From Eisenbergiella tayi (GTDB taxonomy: Bacteria > Bacillota > Clostridia > Lachnospirales > Lachnospiraceae), in NCBI RefSeq assembly GCF_001881565.1, contig NZ_MPDJ01000001.1, forward strand, positions 1 to 64,000: DNA of 64,000 nucleotides, given 5' to 3'. Position 1 is the first letter of the stretch. Each line of letters starts with the position of its first letter. This document shows, in pieces, positions 44,207 to 52,741 of this stretch. A model generated the notes under the pieces. It was not told where the DNA came from and did no database searches. It saw nothing but the letters and a program-made list of their open reading frames with translations. Made by a program: the position numbers and the translations under genes.

Positions 44207-45127
44207 CTAAAATACTTTGTAGCCGGCCAGCTTATCCGCCAGTTTATATCCCATAATAATCAGCACAAAGGATATGCCGGACTTGAAAAGCCCCACGGCG
44301 GTAGCCAGATCAAATTTTGCTTCAATTACACCAATACGGTATACATAGGTATCAATGATATCTCCTGTGGAATATACCTGAGGGCTGTACAGGTTGAAGA
44401 CCTGCTCAAATCCCGCCTGCAGTACATTTCCCACGCTGAGCACCATCATGAGCAGAATCATGGGAAGGATACTGGGTATGGTCACATACAAAACCTGCTT
44501 GAACCGTCCTGCCCCGTCCATTCTCGCCGCCTCATAATAGGTGGGATCAATTCCCGTTATGGCCGCCAGATACACAATGGTTCCCCATCCCAGCTCTTTC
44601 CAGATATCCGTTACCGCCATGGTATAGGGGAACACCGCGGAATTTCCGAGAAAGAATACCGGCTTCAGCCCTACCGCCGACAGAAGCTGGTTCACAATGC
44701 CGCCCGACGGAGAAAGAATGTCTATGAAAATCCCGGCCAGCGCCGCCCAGGATATGAAATGCGGCAGATAAAGTACGGTCTGTACGGTCTTTTTAAAATG
44801 TCTGGCCCGGATTTCATTCAGCAGCAGAGCCACCAGCACCGGGAAAATCAGGTTTCCCACCAGCTTCATGACCGCAATGAATATAGTATTCCAGATGACG
44901 CTTCCGAAGCCCGGCAGGGAAAAGAGATATTTGTAATTATCCAGCCCTACCCATTTCTGATCAAACAGTCTTTTCAGCGGGGTGTAATCCTCAAAAGCCA
45001 TGGTGATTCCCACAAAGGGTATGTATTTAAAAATAAAGGTAATTATCACCGCAGGCAGAAGCATGAGGTGGAACGGTATCTCCTTCCGAAACCAGCCTTT
45101 TCTTTTATTCACAGCAACAGCTTTCAT
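44207..45127 (-). CDS. Carbohydrate ABC transporter permease (LplB-like)
   Basis: This 306-residue permease has six membrane segments and an EAA motif, YYEAARMDGAGRFKQVLYVTIPSI. It begins with the LplB-type KGWFRKEIPFHLMLLPAVIITFIFKYIPFVGITMAF. I chose ATG 45127, with GGGAGGG upstream, over an upstream in-frame codon at 45169. It is the first gene of the transporter part of the locus. A terminator separates it from the YesN-like regulator gene, so the transporter genes need their own promoter, the likely target of that regulator. I cannot place boxes confidently. Confidence 0.93.
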   Translation of the reverse strand: MKAVAVNKRKGWFRKEIPFHLMLLPAVIITFIFKYIPFVGITMAFEDYTPLKRLFDQKWVGLDNYKYLFSLPGFGSVIWNTIFIAVMKLVGNLIFPVLVALLLNEIRARHFKKTVQTVLYLPHFISWAALAGIFIDILSPSGGIVNQLLSAVGLKPVFFLGNSAVFPYTMAVTDIWKELGWGTIVYLAAITGIDPTYYEAARMDGAGRFKQVLYVTIPSILPMILLMMVLSVGNVLQAGFEQVFNLYSPQVYSTGDIIDTYVYRIGVIEAKFDLATAVGLFKSGISFVLIIMGYKLADKLAGYKVF

Positions 45128-45240
45128 ATCATCCCTCCCTTTCTGTAATTCCACTATATCAGGAGACAAAAGGGAAAAATATAAAACGATTGATACTTTT
45201 ATAGTAAAAAAAATAGGTTTTTCTGTTTCAGTATGAAAAA

Positions 45241-45290
45241 ATGCCGTACAGGCAAAGCTTTTTCATTCTAAACGCTTTCCCGTACGGCAT
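45241..45290 (-). terminator. Terminator between the YesN regulator and the transporter genes
   Basis: ATGCCGTAC pairs with GTACGGCAT, with further pairing inside (AAAGC/GCTTT). On the minus strand TTTTTTC follows. It lies 14 bases beyond the regulator stop. Confidence 0.85.
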
Positions 45291-45303
45291 CCTTTTCTTT
45301 TTA

Positions 45304-46938
45304 TTACCTCATATCTCTGCATTCCTGCGGTGTCATTCCGAAGTGTGCCTTAAATATTTTTATAAAATAGGCGGTATTCTGATAACCGCATTTCTCTGAG
45401 ACTTCATAAATTTTCATCCGTGAATTCTGTATCAGGCGCATTGCCATATCCATACGGCAGTTTTCAATATATTCCCGGATGCTTGTCCCTTCAAACTGTT
45501 TGAAAATACGGGAGAGATAAACCGGATTAAAGCCGATTGCCTGGCCTATGACCGTCAGCGACAAATCCTCGCTCAGGTGAGAAAGGCAGTAGGATTTGGT
45601 CCTCTCTGTAATACTCATCATCGTATTCTGCTGGGTTTCCATGCATATATCCCGGATAGCGTCCGTAAGCCGCCTGATGTAAGCCGCAGCCTGCTCCCAG
45701 GTGACAAAAGATCCGGGATCGAAAAGCTCCATGAGCTGGATGCGGGAAGCAAGTCTTGGGCGGATATTCTTTTTGTTGATAAAGGTAATCAATATATTTC
45801 CCAGGGAATAATAAATTTCCAGGGCATACATGGAGTGCCTTTTGGACTTTTCCAGAATTTTCAGGATATCTTCCGTGTCTTCCATAAATGCCGGAAAATT
45901 TTCTCCCATGAGGAATTCTTCCATAACTCTGAGTTTTTCCGTAATGGGCGCCAGCATCTGTTCAAAATCCGATTCCTCTCCATTAAAGGAATCACTGATG
46001 GACAGCTCTCTTCGTTCCAGGATAATACTGTTCTCTTCATTGATGGCCTGACGCTGCATTTCCGTCCACAGACTCCCATAGCCTGCGCTCAGCCCTTTCC
46101 AGGAAACACTTTCCCTGGCTATCCCAAAATACATCAGCAGTCCAAGGCGCAGCTGTATCATCTTCTGGATATCCAGCGCAGTCACAAACAGAAGGGCCGG
46201 CAGCTCCTCTTCCTCTGATTCAAGCAGCCATACAAAACTTTTTCGATATATCACTTTATGGATGTAGGCTATCTTATCTCCATAGGCTTTCTGAAGGAGG
46301 CCCACCACTGTTTCCAGTATGTTTTCCTGAGTCATATGGGTAACTTTTTCCTTCAGCGTCCCGACAAGCAGAAGCATTTTTTTCTGTTCAGGCAGGGGAT
46401 TTTCCAGTTCTGCCATGGTATCCTTAAATTCCGCCTCTGTGGAAACCGAACCATCCAGGATATGGATGAGCGCCTGCTGCTTGAAGGCCGGCGCCATATA
46501 GGTAACCTTGGTCTGAGCACTCTTAAATTCCTCCATAAAAAGAGTTTCGGAATCCAGAAGCTCCACCATTTTCCTCATAGCCTCCACAATAGTGGCATCC
46601 CCCTCTGTTTTCAATATATAATCATCTGCATCCTGTTTTATGGCAGAATATACATAATCAAATTCATCATAACCGGAGAGGAAAAGGACGTGGATATCCG
46701 GCTTTATTTTCCGCATTTCCTCCGCCATTTCGATTCCGGTCATCTTCGGCATTTTCACATCACTTACCACAACATCCGGCAGACGGAACTTAAAAAGCTC
46801 AAGCGCCTTTTTGGGATGATAACAGTTATATACCTGAAATATATCCGGGAACCCTTCTTCAAACAGACTTTTCAGCCCATCAGATATAATAGGTTCGTCA
46901 TCCACTACAAGCAGCGTATATTTCTTCTTTTCACCCAT
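45304..46938 (-). CDS. YesN-like response regulator with AraC DNA-binding domain
   Basis: This 544-residue regulator has an N-terminal receiver with the acidic pocket VVDDEP and phospho-acceptor Asp60 in VVVSDVKMPKMTG. A 300-residue helical middle follows, then a C-terminal AraC pair: LSLTVIGQAIGFNPVYLSRIFKQFEG and KIYEVSEKCGYQNTAYFIKIFKAHFG. It should activate the adjacent sugar transporter genes when phosphorylated by the YesM-like kinase encoded upstream. AGGGGGAA precedes the ATG. A palindromic mobile element now lies between kinase and regulator genes. Confidence 0.93.
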   Translation of the reverse strand: MGEKKKYTLLVVDDEPIISDGLKSLFEEGFPDIFQVYNCYHPKKALELFKFRLPDVVVSDVKMPKMTGIEMAEEMRKIKPDIHVLFLSGYDEFDYVYSAIKQDADDYILKTEGDATIVEAMRKMVELLDSETLFMEEFKSAQTKVTYMAPAFKQQALIHILDGSVSTEAEFKDTMAELENPLPEQKKMLLLVGTLKEKVTHMTQENILETVVGLLQKAYGDKIAYIHKVIYRKSFVWLLESEEEELPALLFVTALDIQKMIQLRLGLLMYFGIARESVSWKGLSAGYGSLWTEMQRQAINEENSIILERRELSISDSFNGEESDFEQMLAPITEKLRVMEEFLMGENFPAFMEDTEDILKILEKSKRHSMYALEIYYSLGNILITFINKKNIRPRLASRIQLMELFDPGSFVTWEQAAAYIRRLTDAIRDICMETQQNTMMSITERTKSYCLSHLSEDLSLTVIGQAIGFNPVYLSRIFKQFEGTSIREYIENCRMDMAMRLIQNSRMKIYEVSEKCGYQNTAYFIKIFKAHFGMTPQECRDMR

Positions 46939-46973
46939 CCGTGCTTCCCCCTCGCCTTACGGCATCGTCCTTT

Positions 46974-46983
46974 TTACAGATTC
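46974..46983. repeat. Left target-site duplication of the MITE-like element
   Basis: TTACAGATTC here is repeated directly at 47276-47285, on either side of the inverted-repeat element. The match extends to 11 bases if the next A is counted. Confidence 0.8.
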
Positions 46984-47275
46984 AAAATTCGCACATGCCC
47001 TGTCCCCTCCGGCCAGTGATTTTGGAGCAGCTGTCCGGTCTGGATTCTCTTCCTTCCCTCTGCCGGCTATGCAGGGTTTCCTGTAAGGGGCGTATAAACT
47101 CGCCGGTCCTTAGGCCACGTACTTTGTGGCCTTAGTACCGCTGCGTGTTTATCCGAGCGAGAGCGTCCCCTGTAAGGATCCCTGCATAGCCGGCAGAGGG
47201 AAGGAAGAGAATCCAGACCGGACAGCTGCTCCAAAATCACTGGCCGGAGGGGACAGGGCATGTGCGAATTTTAAG
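46984..47275. mobile_element. MITE-like palindromic element with 93-bp perfect inverted arms
   Basis: Arms 46984-47076 and 47180-47272 are exact inverted copies, 93 bases each, around a 103-base centre. The centre is itself a diverged inverted repeat ending in the hairpin GGCCACGTACTTTGTGGCC. It carries no gene. Flanking 10-bp direct repeats mark it as an insertion, and the last three bases (AAG) lie outside the matching arms. It sits between the YesM and YesN genes. Because the duplicated target contains the kinase stop codon, both reading frames are intact. The duplication length fits IS4-like (10-12 bp) or related transposases, which would have to act in trans. Confidence 0.82.
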
Positions 47276-47285
47276 TTACAGATTC
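47276..47285. repeat. Right target-site duplication of the MITE-like element
   Basis: The second copy of TTACAGATTC. On the minus strand it reads GAATCTGTAA and supplies the last residues and stop codon of the YesM-like kinase. Confidence 0.8.
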
Positions 47286-49006
47286 ACATGAAGTGTTACC
47301 CGAAGCCCTCCCAGCAGGGAACGGTTCACATCCAAAGGCTTTTCTTTTTTAAAGAATACCTGGAGTCTTGCATTAATATTCATCAGTGCGGTGATATCCG
47401 AATTTTCTTCCGTATCTTTCAATTTCTTACGGATAATCTCCAGCTGTTCTGCGTCCAGCTTTCCGGAATTTTCCACATGAATCAGAAGTTCTTCCCCTTT
47501 TTCTTCATAGCTTACCCTCAGGCAGATTTCCTCTTCCTCCTCCATTTCGCTCACCACATATTTGAAAACATTTTCAATTAAAGGCTGTATTATCAGGCGG
47601 GGAACCTCAATATAGTGATAACGCGCAGGCAGTTCCGGGAAATCCACATGGATGATCCCTTTATAACGGTATCCCTGAATTATGGCATAGGAGCGCGCAT
47701 GGCTGATTTCATCCTCCAGGCTTTTATTTTCTCCGGAATCCCTGTTGATATATTTAAAAAAACGGCCCAGGTTTTCACAGACAAGAAGGCTTCCTTCTTT
47801 ATCACCGCTCTTAATCATGCGATACAAAAGGAAGTAACTGTTATACATGAAATGCGGATTGATCTGGGCCTGCAGATGCTTGAAATTAGCCTGATTAACC
47901 AGAATTTCCTGTTTCAGTTCCCTGGAAACAAGAGTGTCTATGCGCTCGGCCATATAATTAAAATTCTGATACAGATTGGTGAACACTCTGTTTTTCTCCG
48001 TTACAGGAATCCGATAAGAAAGGTTGGACTTCTTAATCTGCGCAAAAGCATCTACCAGCAGCACCTCCAGAGGCCGGAACACTCTTCGGTAAAAGAGGGC
48101 GAACGCCAGCAGTATGGTCAGGACAATAATTCCGGCAAACAACAGAATGCTGGTTATCATTTTATTCTGGATTAAATGAAGGAAGCTCTGATCCTGCATA
48201 TAATACAGCCCGAAAAAATGCCCGTCATCATGGGAACTCATAAAAAGATATTCCTCTCCGTCCAACAGAAGCTTATTAGGCTTCTCCCCCTGTTTCAGGT
48301 TTTGATAGATGATATCTCTTGTGGAAAAATAAACCGTTGCATTATCAGGGCTTACCATAAAAAGCACATCATCATCCATCATTTTAGCATACTGCAGTTC
48401 CTGCCGGATCAGTCCGGTATTCAGCTCAATCACAAAAATACTCAGGATATTATCCCTGGACCATTTATCCAAAAGATAATTTTTATTAAGAATCTCGATA
48501 ATATAGGCTTTGCCGTCTTTTATGGAAATCAGTTCATTCTCCTTGTTTTCCAACACGAAAGCATACGCCTCTTCTTCTACAAAATCATATCCGTCCCGGC
48601 CTATCTTAAGATTTTTCTCCGGAAGATAAAGCCAGCTGGAGGAAACAAAGGAATTCAGGTTGTCAATTTCCATACACCGCTTTCGGATAGCCTCCATCAG
48701 TTTGCTTCTTTCATAGCTGTTTACATAGTCATAGCGGCAGTACAGATCCTGAACGATTTCTTCTTTCACAGCTATATTGGCGGTAATCTTCAGATTCGTG
48801 AGTTCTTCATTGATGTTTCTGGATAAATAATTGATTCTCTCCTGCTGTTCCTGCTCTATAATGCGGGAATAATACTGTTTTTCCCTCATATAGGTAACCA
48901 GGTTAAAACAGATACTTACCACCGCAAAAACCGTAAATATCAGAAGAAGCCATTTAAACAGATATCTGACAAAATCACTTTCTCTTTTCATCTCCATTTT
49001 CTCCAC
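47276..49006 (-). CDS. YesM-like sensor histidine kinase
   Basis: This 576-residue membrane kinase has a first membrane segment at 14-36 and a long extracellular sensor to about 275. A second membrane segment (MITSILLFAGIIVLTILLAF) is followed by HAMP. The His_kinase domain has its phosphate site in KHLQAQINPHFMYNSYFLL, and HATPase has PRLIIQPLIENVFKYV. It senses an extracellular carbohydrate signal and phosphorylates the YesN-like regulator. The start is probably GTG 49006, eight bases after AAGGAG; the ATG three codons later is too far from it. The stop codon lies inside the target duplication of the element that follows. Confidence 0.92.
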   Translation of the reverse strand: MEKMEMKRESDFVRYLFKWLLLIFTVFAVVSICFNLVTYMREKQYYSRIIEQEQQERINYLSRNINEELTNLKITANIAVKEEIVQDLYCRYDYVNSYERSKLMEAIRKRCMEIDNLNSFVSSSWLYLPEKNLKIGRDGYDFVEEEAYAFVLENKENELISIKDGKAYIIEILNKNYLLDKWSRDNILSIFVIELNTGLIRQELQYAKMMDDDVLFMVSPDNATVYFSTRDIIYQNLKQGEKPNKLLLDGEEYLFMSSHDDGHFFGLYYMQDQSFLHLIQNKMITSILLFAGIIVLTILLAFALFYRRVFRPLEVLLVDAFAQIKKSNLSYRIPVTEKNRVFTNLYQNFNYMAERIDTLVSRELKQEILVNQANFKHLQAQINPHFMYNSYFLLYRMIKSGDKEGSLLVCENLGRFFKYINRDSGENKSLEDEISHARSYAIIQGYRYKGIIHVDFPELPARYHYIEVPRLIIQPLIENVFKYVVSEMEEEEEICLRVSYEEKGEELLIHVENSGKLDAEQLEIIRKKLKDTEENSDITALMNINARLQVFFKKEKPLDVNRSLLGGLRVTLHVNL

Positions 49007-49035
49007 CGCTTCTTCTCCTTCCGGCTCTTTTCCTG

Positions 49036-50022
49036 TTACCGGCAGTATTCGTCAATAACGGCAATCACATCATCCACCGCCGATTTTTCAGCCAGGAAAT
49101 CACTCTGGCCATCCTTTATAATCAGATAGTATTCCTCATTATAAGGAATGTAACTGATTTGTGTATTCTTTAGTTTATCAGTATTTCTGGAGAATGACAA
49201 TTGAAGCGCCGGCTGACCTGAAGCTGTACTGTCTTCTGCCTCTTTTGCAGCGACAATGGAAATAATGGAAGAATACATTTTCTTAAATCCATCCTCTTCC
49301 AATACCTGTCCCTCTTTTATAAATACCTGATTTCTGTCCTCATCTGTTTCCACTAGGAAAACAGCAGCTGTTTCCTTCGTTCTGATTTCCAGTTTATCCA
49401 CCGTCGTAAGATAAACCAGATTCGCTATCCCCATAATGAAATCATAAGGCCTCAGCCCTGTCATAGCCTCTGTCTGAGTCCCGTCGATCTCATACAGCCT
49501 GCCGGTTCTCTCCTCTTTTACATAATAATTTCCGTTTTTATTCTTCTGTCCGATTAAAAACCTCACCGTGCCGCTGTCTGTAAAGCTTTCTTCCACCGCC
49601 AGGCCGGAGTCCCTGAATTCCACATTTTCCGCCTGATTCAAGTAATCCCAGGCAGCATAATGCTCCAGAAATGCATAGAGATCGGATACGTTAACCAGCT
49701 GCTTGTTTTTATACGGGCTTGTGACATACCATTCTTCAAAATCCTCCTGGTTTTCTGACGGTCCTTTTTCCATGGCAAATATTATACTTCCGTTTTCGGT
49801 GACAGCCAGCCGGTTCATAGTTTCCCTGTTTCCTGCCTGTATTTTATTTTTGCCTCTGGTTTCCAGATTAAGAACCGCTTCCTTGGAAGAAGGAGGTATC
49901 TTGCCGTTTTCCATGTCTGACGTCCTTGTTTTAATCCTGTTATAGCCGCTCCCTGTAATGATTATTGCTGCTGTCAGCAAAAATGCTGCTGCCCAAAGCC
50001 TTTTCATACCATGTTTCCTCAT
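49036..50022 (-). CDS. Membrane-anchored protein of unknown function, possibly DUF4340-like
   Basis: This 328-residue protein has an N-terminal signal anchor (LWAAAFLLTAAIIITGSG, about 8-25) and an extracytoplasmic domain without cysteines. The layout of short strands (NRLAVTENGSIIFAMEKG, WYVTSPYKNKQLVNVSDLYAFL, TVRFLIGQKNKNGNYYVKEERTGRLYEIDG) resembles DUF4340 proteins, but I am not sure of the match. It is the first gene of the locus, 29 bases before the YesM-like kinase, so it may help sensing or glycan capture. The start is ATG 50022, with GGAG five bases upstream. Confidence 0.75.
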   Translation of the reverse strand: MRKHGMKRLWAAAFLLTAAIIITGSGYNRIKTRTSDMENGKIPPSSKEAVLNLETRGKNKIQAGNRETMNRLAVTENGSIIFAMEKGPSENQEDFEEWYVTSPYKNKQLVNVSDLYAFLEHYAAWDYLNQAENVEFRDSGLAVEESFTDSGTVRFLIGQKNKNGNYYVKEERTGRLYEIDGTQTEAMTGLRPYDFIMGIANLVYLTTVDKLEIRTKETAAVFLVETDEDRNQVFIKEGQVLEEDGFKKMYSSIISIVAAKEAEDSTASGQPALQLSFSRNTDKLKNTQISYIPYNEEYYLIIKDGQSDFLAEKSAVDDVIAVIDEYCR

Positions 50023-50415
50023 AGCTTCTCCAATCTGCAACTGCCGCGAGGGTTACATACCCCGCTGCCTGCGGCGGAATATTTGACTGTTCTTTACTTT
50101 ATTGTAGCTTTCGGAGATGCTAAAAAATATACAAATAAATTTACTTGGATAGCAAAATCCATACTTTCGGATAAGCAGGGAATATTTAAGCTGAAAAGAA
50201 ATTGACATTTTGACAATAATAAAGTAACATAATTATACTCTTACATTTATCTTTTGTTTTTGAACATTCTGGCGTTTTCTGCCCAAAATCACACTTATGA
50301 ATAAGGCAGGTAAATCGGTCATAGCGGTCATTTAGGCCATAATGCACCCACCAAAGGATAATTCGCAATAGAACGGTAAGTTTAGATTTGCAGTGTTAAA
50401 AGGAGGCAGGAAGTT
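50023..50415. other. AT-rich intergenic region with a plus-strand promoter
   Basis: This gap of nearly 400 bases between divergent genes has strong plus-strand promoter boxes at 50202-50239 and then a leader of about 170 bases before the creatininase gene. I see no open frame, riboswitch or repeat in it. Confidence 0.55.
50202..50239 (+). promoter_or_regulatory. Overlapping promoters of the creatininase gene
   Basis: Two TTGACA boxes lie at 50202-50207 and 50210-50215. The first is 17 bases from TAACAT and the second 18 bases from TATACT. The second pair is the stronger. Confidence 0.7.
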
Positions 50416-51264
50416 ATGAATTACTCTATATTCACAGATACAATGGCTGATTCAGACTGGAGGGAGATAGAGAATAAAGGCAGGCAGAAAGTGCCTGTTT
50501 TATTTCCATTAGGTGTTATTGAGGAACATGGACCACATCTTCCTTTAGGAACCGACATTTATTTAAGCTATGCCATTTGCAAAAAGATAAAGGATACGGT
50601 ACGTGCACAACAAGGAGATTGCCTGATTGCACCTCCATATTATTGGGGTGTCAATCATTGCACCGGATCATTTCCAGGCACATTTTCTCTCAAGCCTGAA
50701 ACAATGATAGTTGTTTTAACTGAAATTTTTGGAAATCTGCATCAGTTTGGATTTGATAAAGTGTATTGCATAAATCAACACGGAGATGCAGTTCATGTGA
50801 AAACCATAATTGATGCAATAAAGGCAGCAAATAAAAACTTTGACATGCATATAAGACTGTTAATGGAGCCATTTGATTTGCCTCAGCAGGGGCTGTCCGG
50901 TAAAGAAGATTATATTTTGCTTGATGAGGCAGAGTATTCACCGGAGCTGTTTGCCGAGGATGATATAAATGAAAAGACTTTATTGGATATCCATGCCGGT
51001 GCCTTGGAAACAGCGGCAATGTTAAATTTTTATCCGGATGCTGTATGTCAGGATACTGCCAAACAATTGAAATCATATTCTTTGACGGAAAGCAGTTTGG
51101 ATGTTTGGCTTACAGGCGGAGAAAAAGTAAGAAGTGTTGTTCCGCTAGGGTATGCGGGAAATCCGGCAGGATATGAAAAGAAAATTTCAACCGCGAAAGT
51201 TATCTTTGAAAAATTAGCAGATTACTGCGCCCAAAAAATTATGGAAGATAATCTGGCAGAATGA
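50416..51264 (+). CDS. Creatininase-family amidohydrolase
   Basis: This 282-residue protein of the creatininase/FAPy deformylase-like family has metal-ligand motifs VIEEHGPHLPLGTD (about 37-50), GVNHCTGSFPGTFSL and NQHGD, and the glutamate in DIHAGALETAAM. The family includes creatinine amidohydrolases and enzymes of cofactor or pyrimidine catabolism, so the substrate is open. AAAGGAGG precedes the ATG. The gene is clearly richer in A and T than its neighbours, with AT-ending codons, which suggests transfer from another genome. It stands alone. Confidence 0.9.
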   Translation: MNYSIFTDTMADSDWREIENKGRQKVPVLFPLGVIEEHGPHLPLGTDIYLSYAICKKIKDTVRAQQGDCLIAPPYYWGVNHCTGSFPGTFSLKPETMIVVLTEIFGNLHQFGFDKVYCINQHGDAVHVKTIIDAIKAANKNFDMHIRLLMEPFDLPQQGLSGKEDYILLDEAEYSPELFAEDDINEKTLLDIHAGALETAAMLNFYPDAVCQDTAKQLKSYSLTESSLDVWLTGGEKVRSVVPLGYAGNPAGYEKKISTAKVIFEKLADYCAQKIMEDNLAE

Positions 51265-51402
51265 GCGATTCCCTTTGAATCGGAGCGGTGGAATTGTTGT
51301 CTCCCGCATGAAAGCTGACTTTATTTTTCAGCGGTGCAGGGCCTACGATAAAGACTTCCTTGCCAGGTTAGCATCCCTCCACCGCTTTCTAATCATCCAT
51401 CT

Positions 51403-51921
51403 TCATCCGTTCCTCAGCCAATCAAACAGCTCCTTCAGAAATTCCCGTGAGCTATTATCATGAGAAGCGCTGATCGCACGATACATTTCACTGTCCTCCC
51501 CTTCCGTTTTCTTCATCATTCCCCGGAACATGAACATCAGGAATCTATCCGCGCCTCCCATTTTCTCATAATCCAGGCCGCTCTGCAGATAAAAGGTTTT
51601 CAGCTGCTTCTTTTCCTCAGGTGTGAAGTTCTGCTTCATTGCCTTTTCCGCCTCCGGTGTATTGGCAGGCGTGGAGCCTGTCGCAAATACGGCAGTTTTC
51701 TTTCCGGACAGTTCAGGCAGCTTTTTTTTGAACCACTTAAGGCCGCCGATGGTTCCCGCATAGAATCCGCCTCCGTACAGAATCGTGTCATAGCGGGAAA
51801 AATCCACCTTTTCCCGCTGTTCATAGGGAAACAGGTCACACCCCGTTTCTTCCGCAATCCACTGGGCATATTTACGTGTAAACCCTGTTTTTGATTTATA
51901 GATGACTGCTGTTTTACTCAT
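51403..51921 (-). CDS. Flavodoxin-domain protein
   Basis: This 172-residue protein starts SKTAVIYKSKTGFTRKYAQWIAEE, the FMN-phosphate loop of flavodoxin-like proteins of the protoporphyrinogen-oxidase (HemG-like)/flavodoxin-5 type. YDTILYGGGFYAGTIGGLKWF is the second flavin contact. The C-terminal part LKTFYLQSGLDYEKMGGADRFLMFMFRGMM is common in clostridial members. The start is ATG 51921 with GAGG six bases upstream. It overlaps the end of the TetR gene by eight bases, so the two are translationally coupled. Confidence 0.9.
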   Translation of the reverse strand: MSKTAVIYKSKTGFTRKYAQWIAEETGCDLFPYEQREKVDFSRYDTILYGGGFYAGTIGGLKWFKKKLPELSGKKTAVFATGSTPANTPEAEKAMKQNFTPEEKKQLKTFYLQSGLDYEKMGGADRFLMFMFRGMMKKTEGEDSEMYRAISASHDNSSREFLKELFDWLRNG

Positions 51922-52483
51922 TATGTTCCTCTCTGCTCTGTGCACAAAAGGCATGATACGCCTTTTCCAGCCGATCGCTTATCTCTTCCTCCGGTATATC
52001 GGAACCCATTGTGGCAAGAATCGATGCGATACCCATTGTGTAAATGATCATGTTAAGGTGCAGCTCCCTGGCCTTTTCCGGACTGATCTGCAGGGTTTGG
52101 GAAAGATACTCCCCCATGTCCGGACTGCCTTCTTTCGTATACAGCTCCTGCAGGGAACTGATGTCCTGGCGGCGGCGCAGGAAATACATTTTGAACAGGT
52201 TTGGTTCCTCCTTGGCAAAATGTATCTGGGCCTGCCCCATGCTCCAGAAATAGTTGGTCCGCTCCAGCCGCGACGCTATATAATCCTTCATAAAAGCCCG
52301 GGTACGTTCCACCAGTTCCTCCCGAAGCCCCTCCATATTGGAGCAGTAGCTGTAAATGGGCTGGACGGAACAGCCCAGCCTTTCCGCAATATTTTTTACA
52401 ATTACCTTTTCCGCCCCTTCCTTACGCGCAATCTCAAAAGCGGCTTCCACTACCATTTCTTTTGTAATTCTCTGCTTTGGCAA
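51914..52483 (-). CDS. TetR-family regulator of the flavodoxin gene
   Basis: This 189-residue regulator has an N-terminal helix-turn-helix, MVVEAAFEIARKEGAEKVIVKNIAERLGCSVQPIYSYCSNMEGL, and a helical ligand domain with no recognised ligand. The start codon is TTG, four bases after GGAGG. A near-perfect operator lies just upstream, so it represses itself and the flavodoxin gene. The C-terminal GMASILATMG part is typical of regulators beside flavodoxin genes. Confidence 0.92.
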   Translation of the reverse strand: MPKQRITKEMVVEAAFEIARKEGAEKVIVKNIAERLGCSVQPIYSYCSNMEGLREELVERTRAFMKDYIASRLERTNYFWSMGQAQIHFAKEEPNLFKMYFLRRRQDISSLQELYTKEGSPDMGEYLSQTLQISPEKARELHLNMIIYTMGIASILATMGSDIPEEEISDRLEKAYHAFCAQSREEHNE

Positions 52484-52500
52484 ATAACCTCCTCCTCTCT

Positions 52501-52541
52501 TATAAACTAGTTATATAAACCTTTTATATAACTAGTTTATA
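52501..52541. promoter_or_regulatory. TetR operator with perfect 19-bp arms
   Basis: TATAAACTAGTTATATAAA at 52501-52519 is repeated exactly in inverse at 52523-52541, with three bases between. Each arm holds the palindrome AACTAGTT. It lies 18 bases upstream of the TTG start, overlapping the expected -10 region. Confidence 0.85.
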
Positions 52542-52683
52542 TTAACCCTTAGGTTTTGTCAATTTCTTTTCTATCCTTCATCCGCCTGATCCCGTCTCTG
52601 TATCCTTCCTGAATGAACCAGCTTCCAGCATCAACCCTTCCGGCCATTCCTTCCTGCAAAGGATTCTCATACACACAAAAAAA

Positions 52684-52726
52684 GGCGGCCCTCCGGTCAG
52701 AATTCCCTCTGTCCGAAGACGCCGCC
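52684..52726 (-). terminator. Terminator of the ADP-ribosylglycohydrolase gene
   Basis: GGCGGC (52684-52689) pairs with GCCGCC (52721-52726), with further pairing of CGG/CCG inside. The minus strand continues with TTTTTTT. Confidence 0.85.
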
Positions 52727-52741
52727 TCATTAAAGCAGGCA

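Noticed and set aside
46984..47275. Idea that the inverted repeat is only an assembly fold-back, like the artefact at the contig start
   Set aside because: There is no adapter sequence. A 10-bp direct repeat flanks it and the central part is diverged between arms, which fits an insertion better. It still deserves a long-read check.
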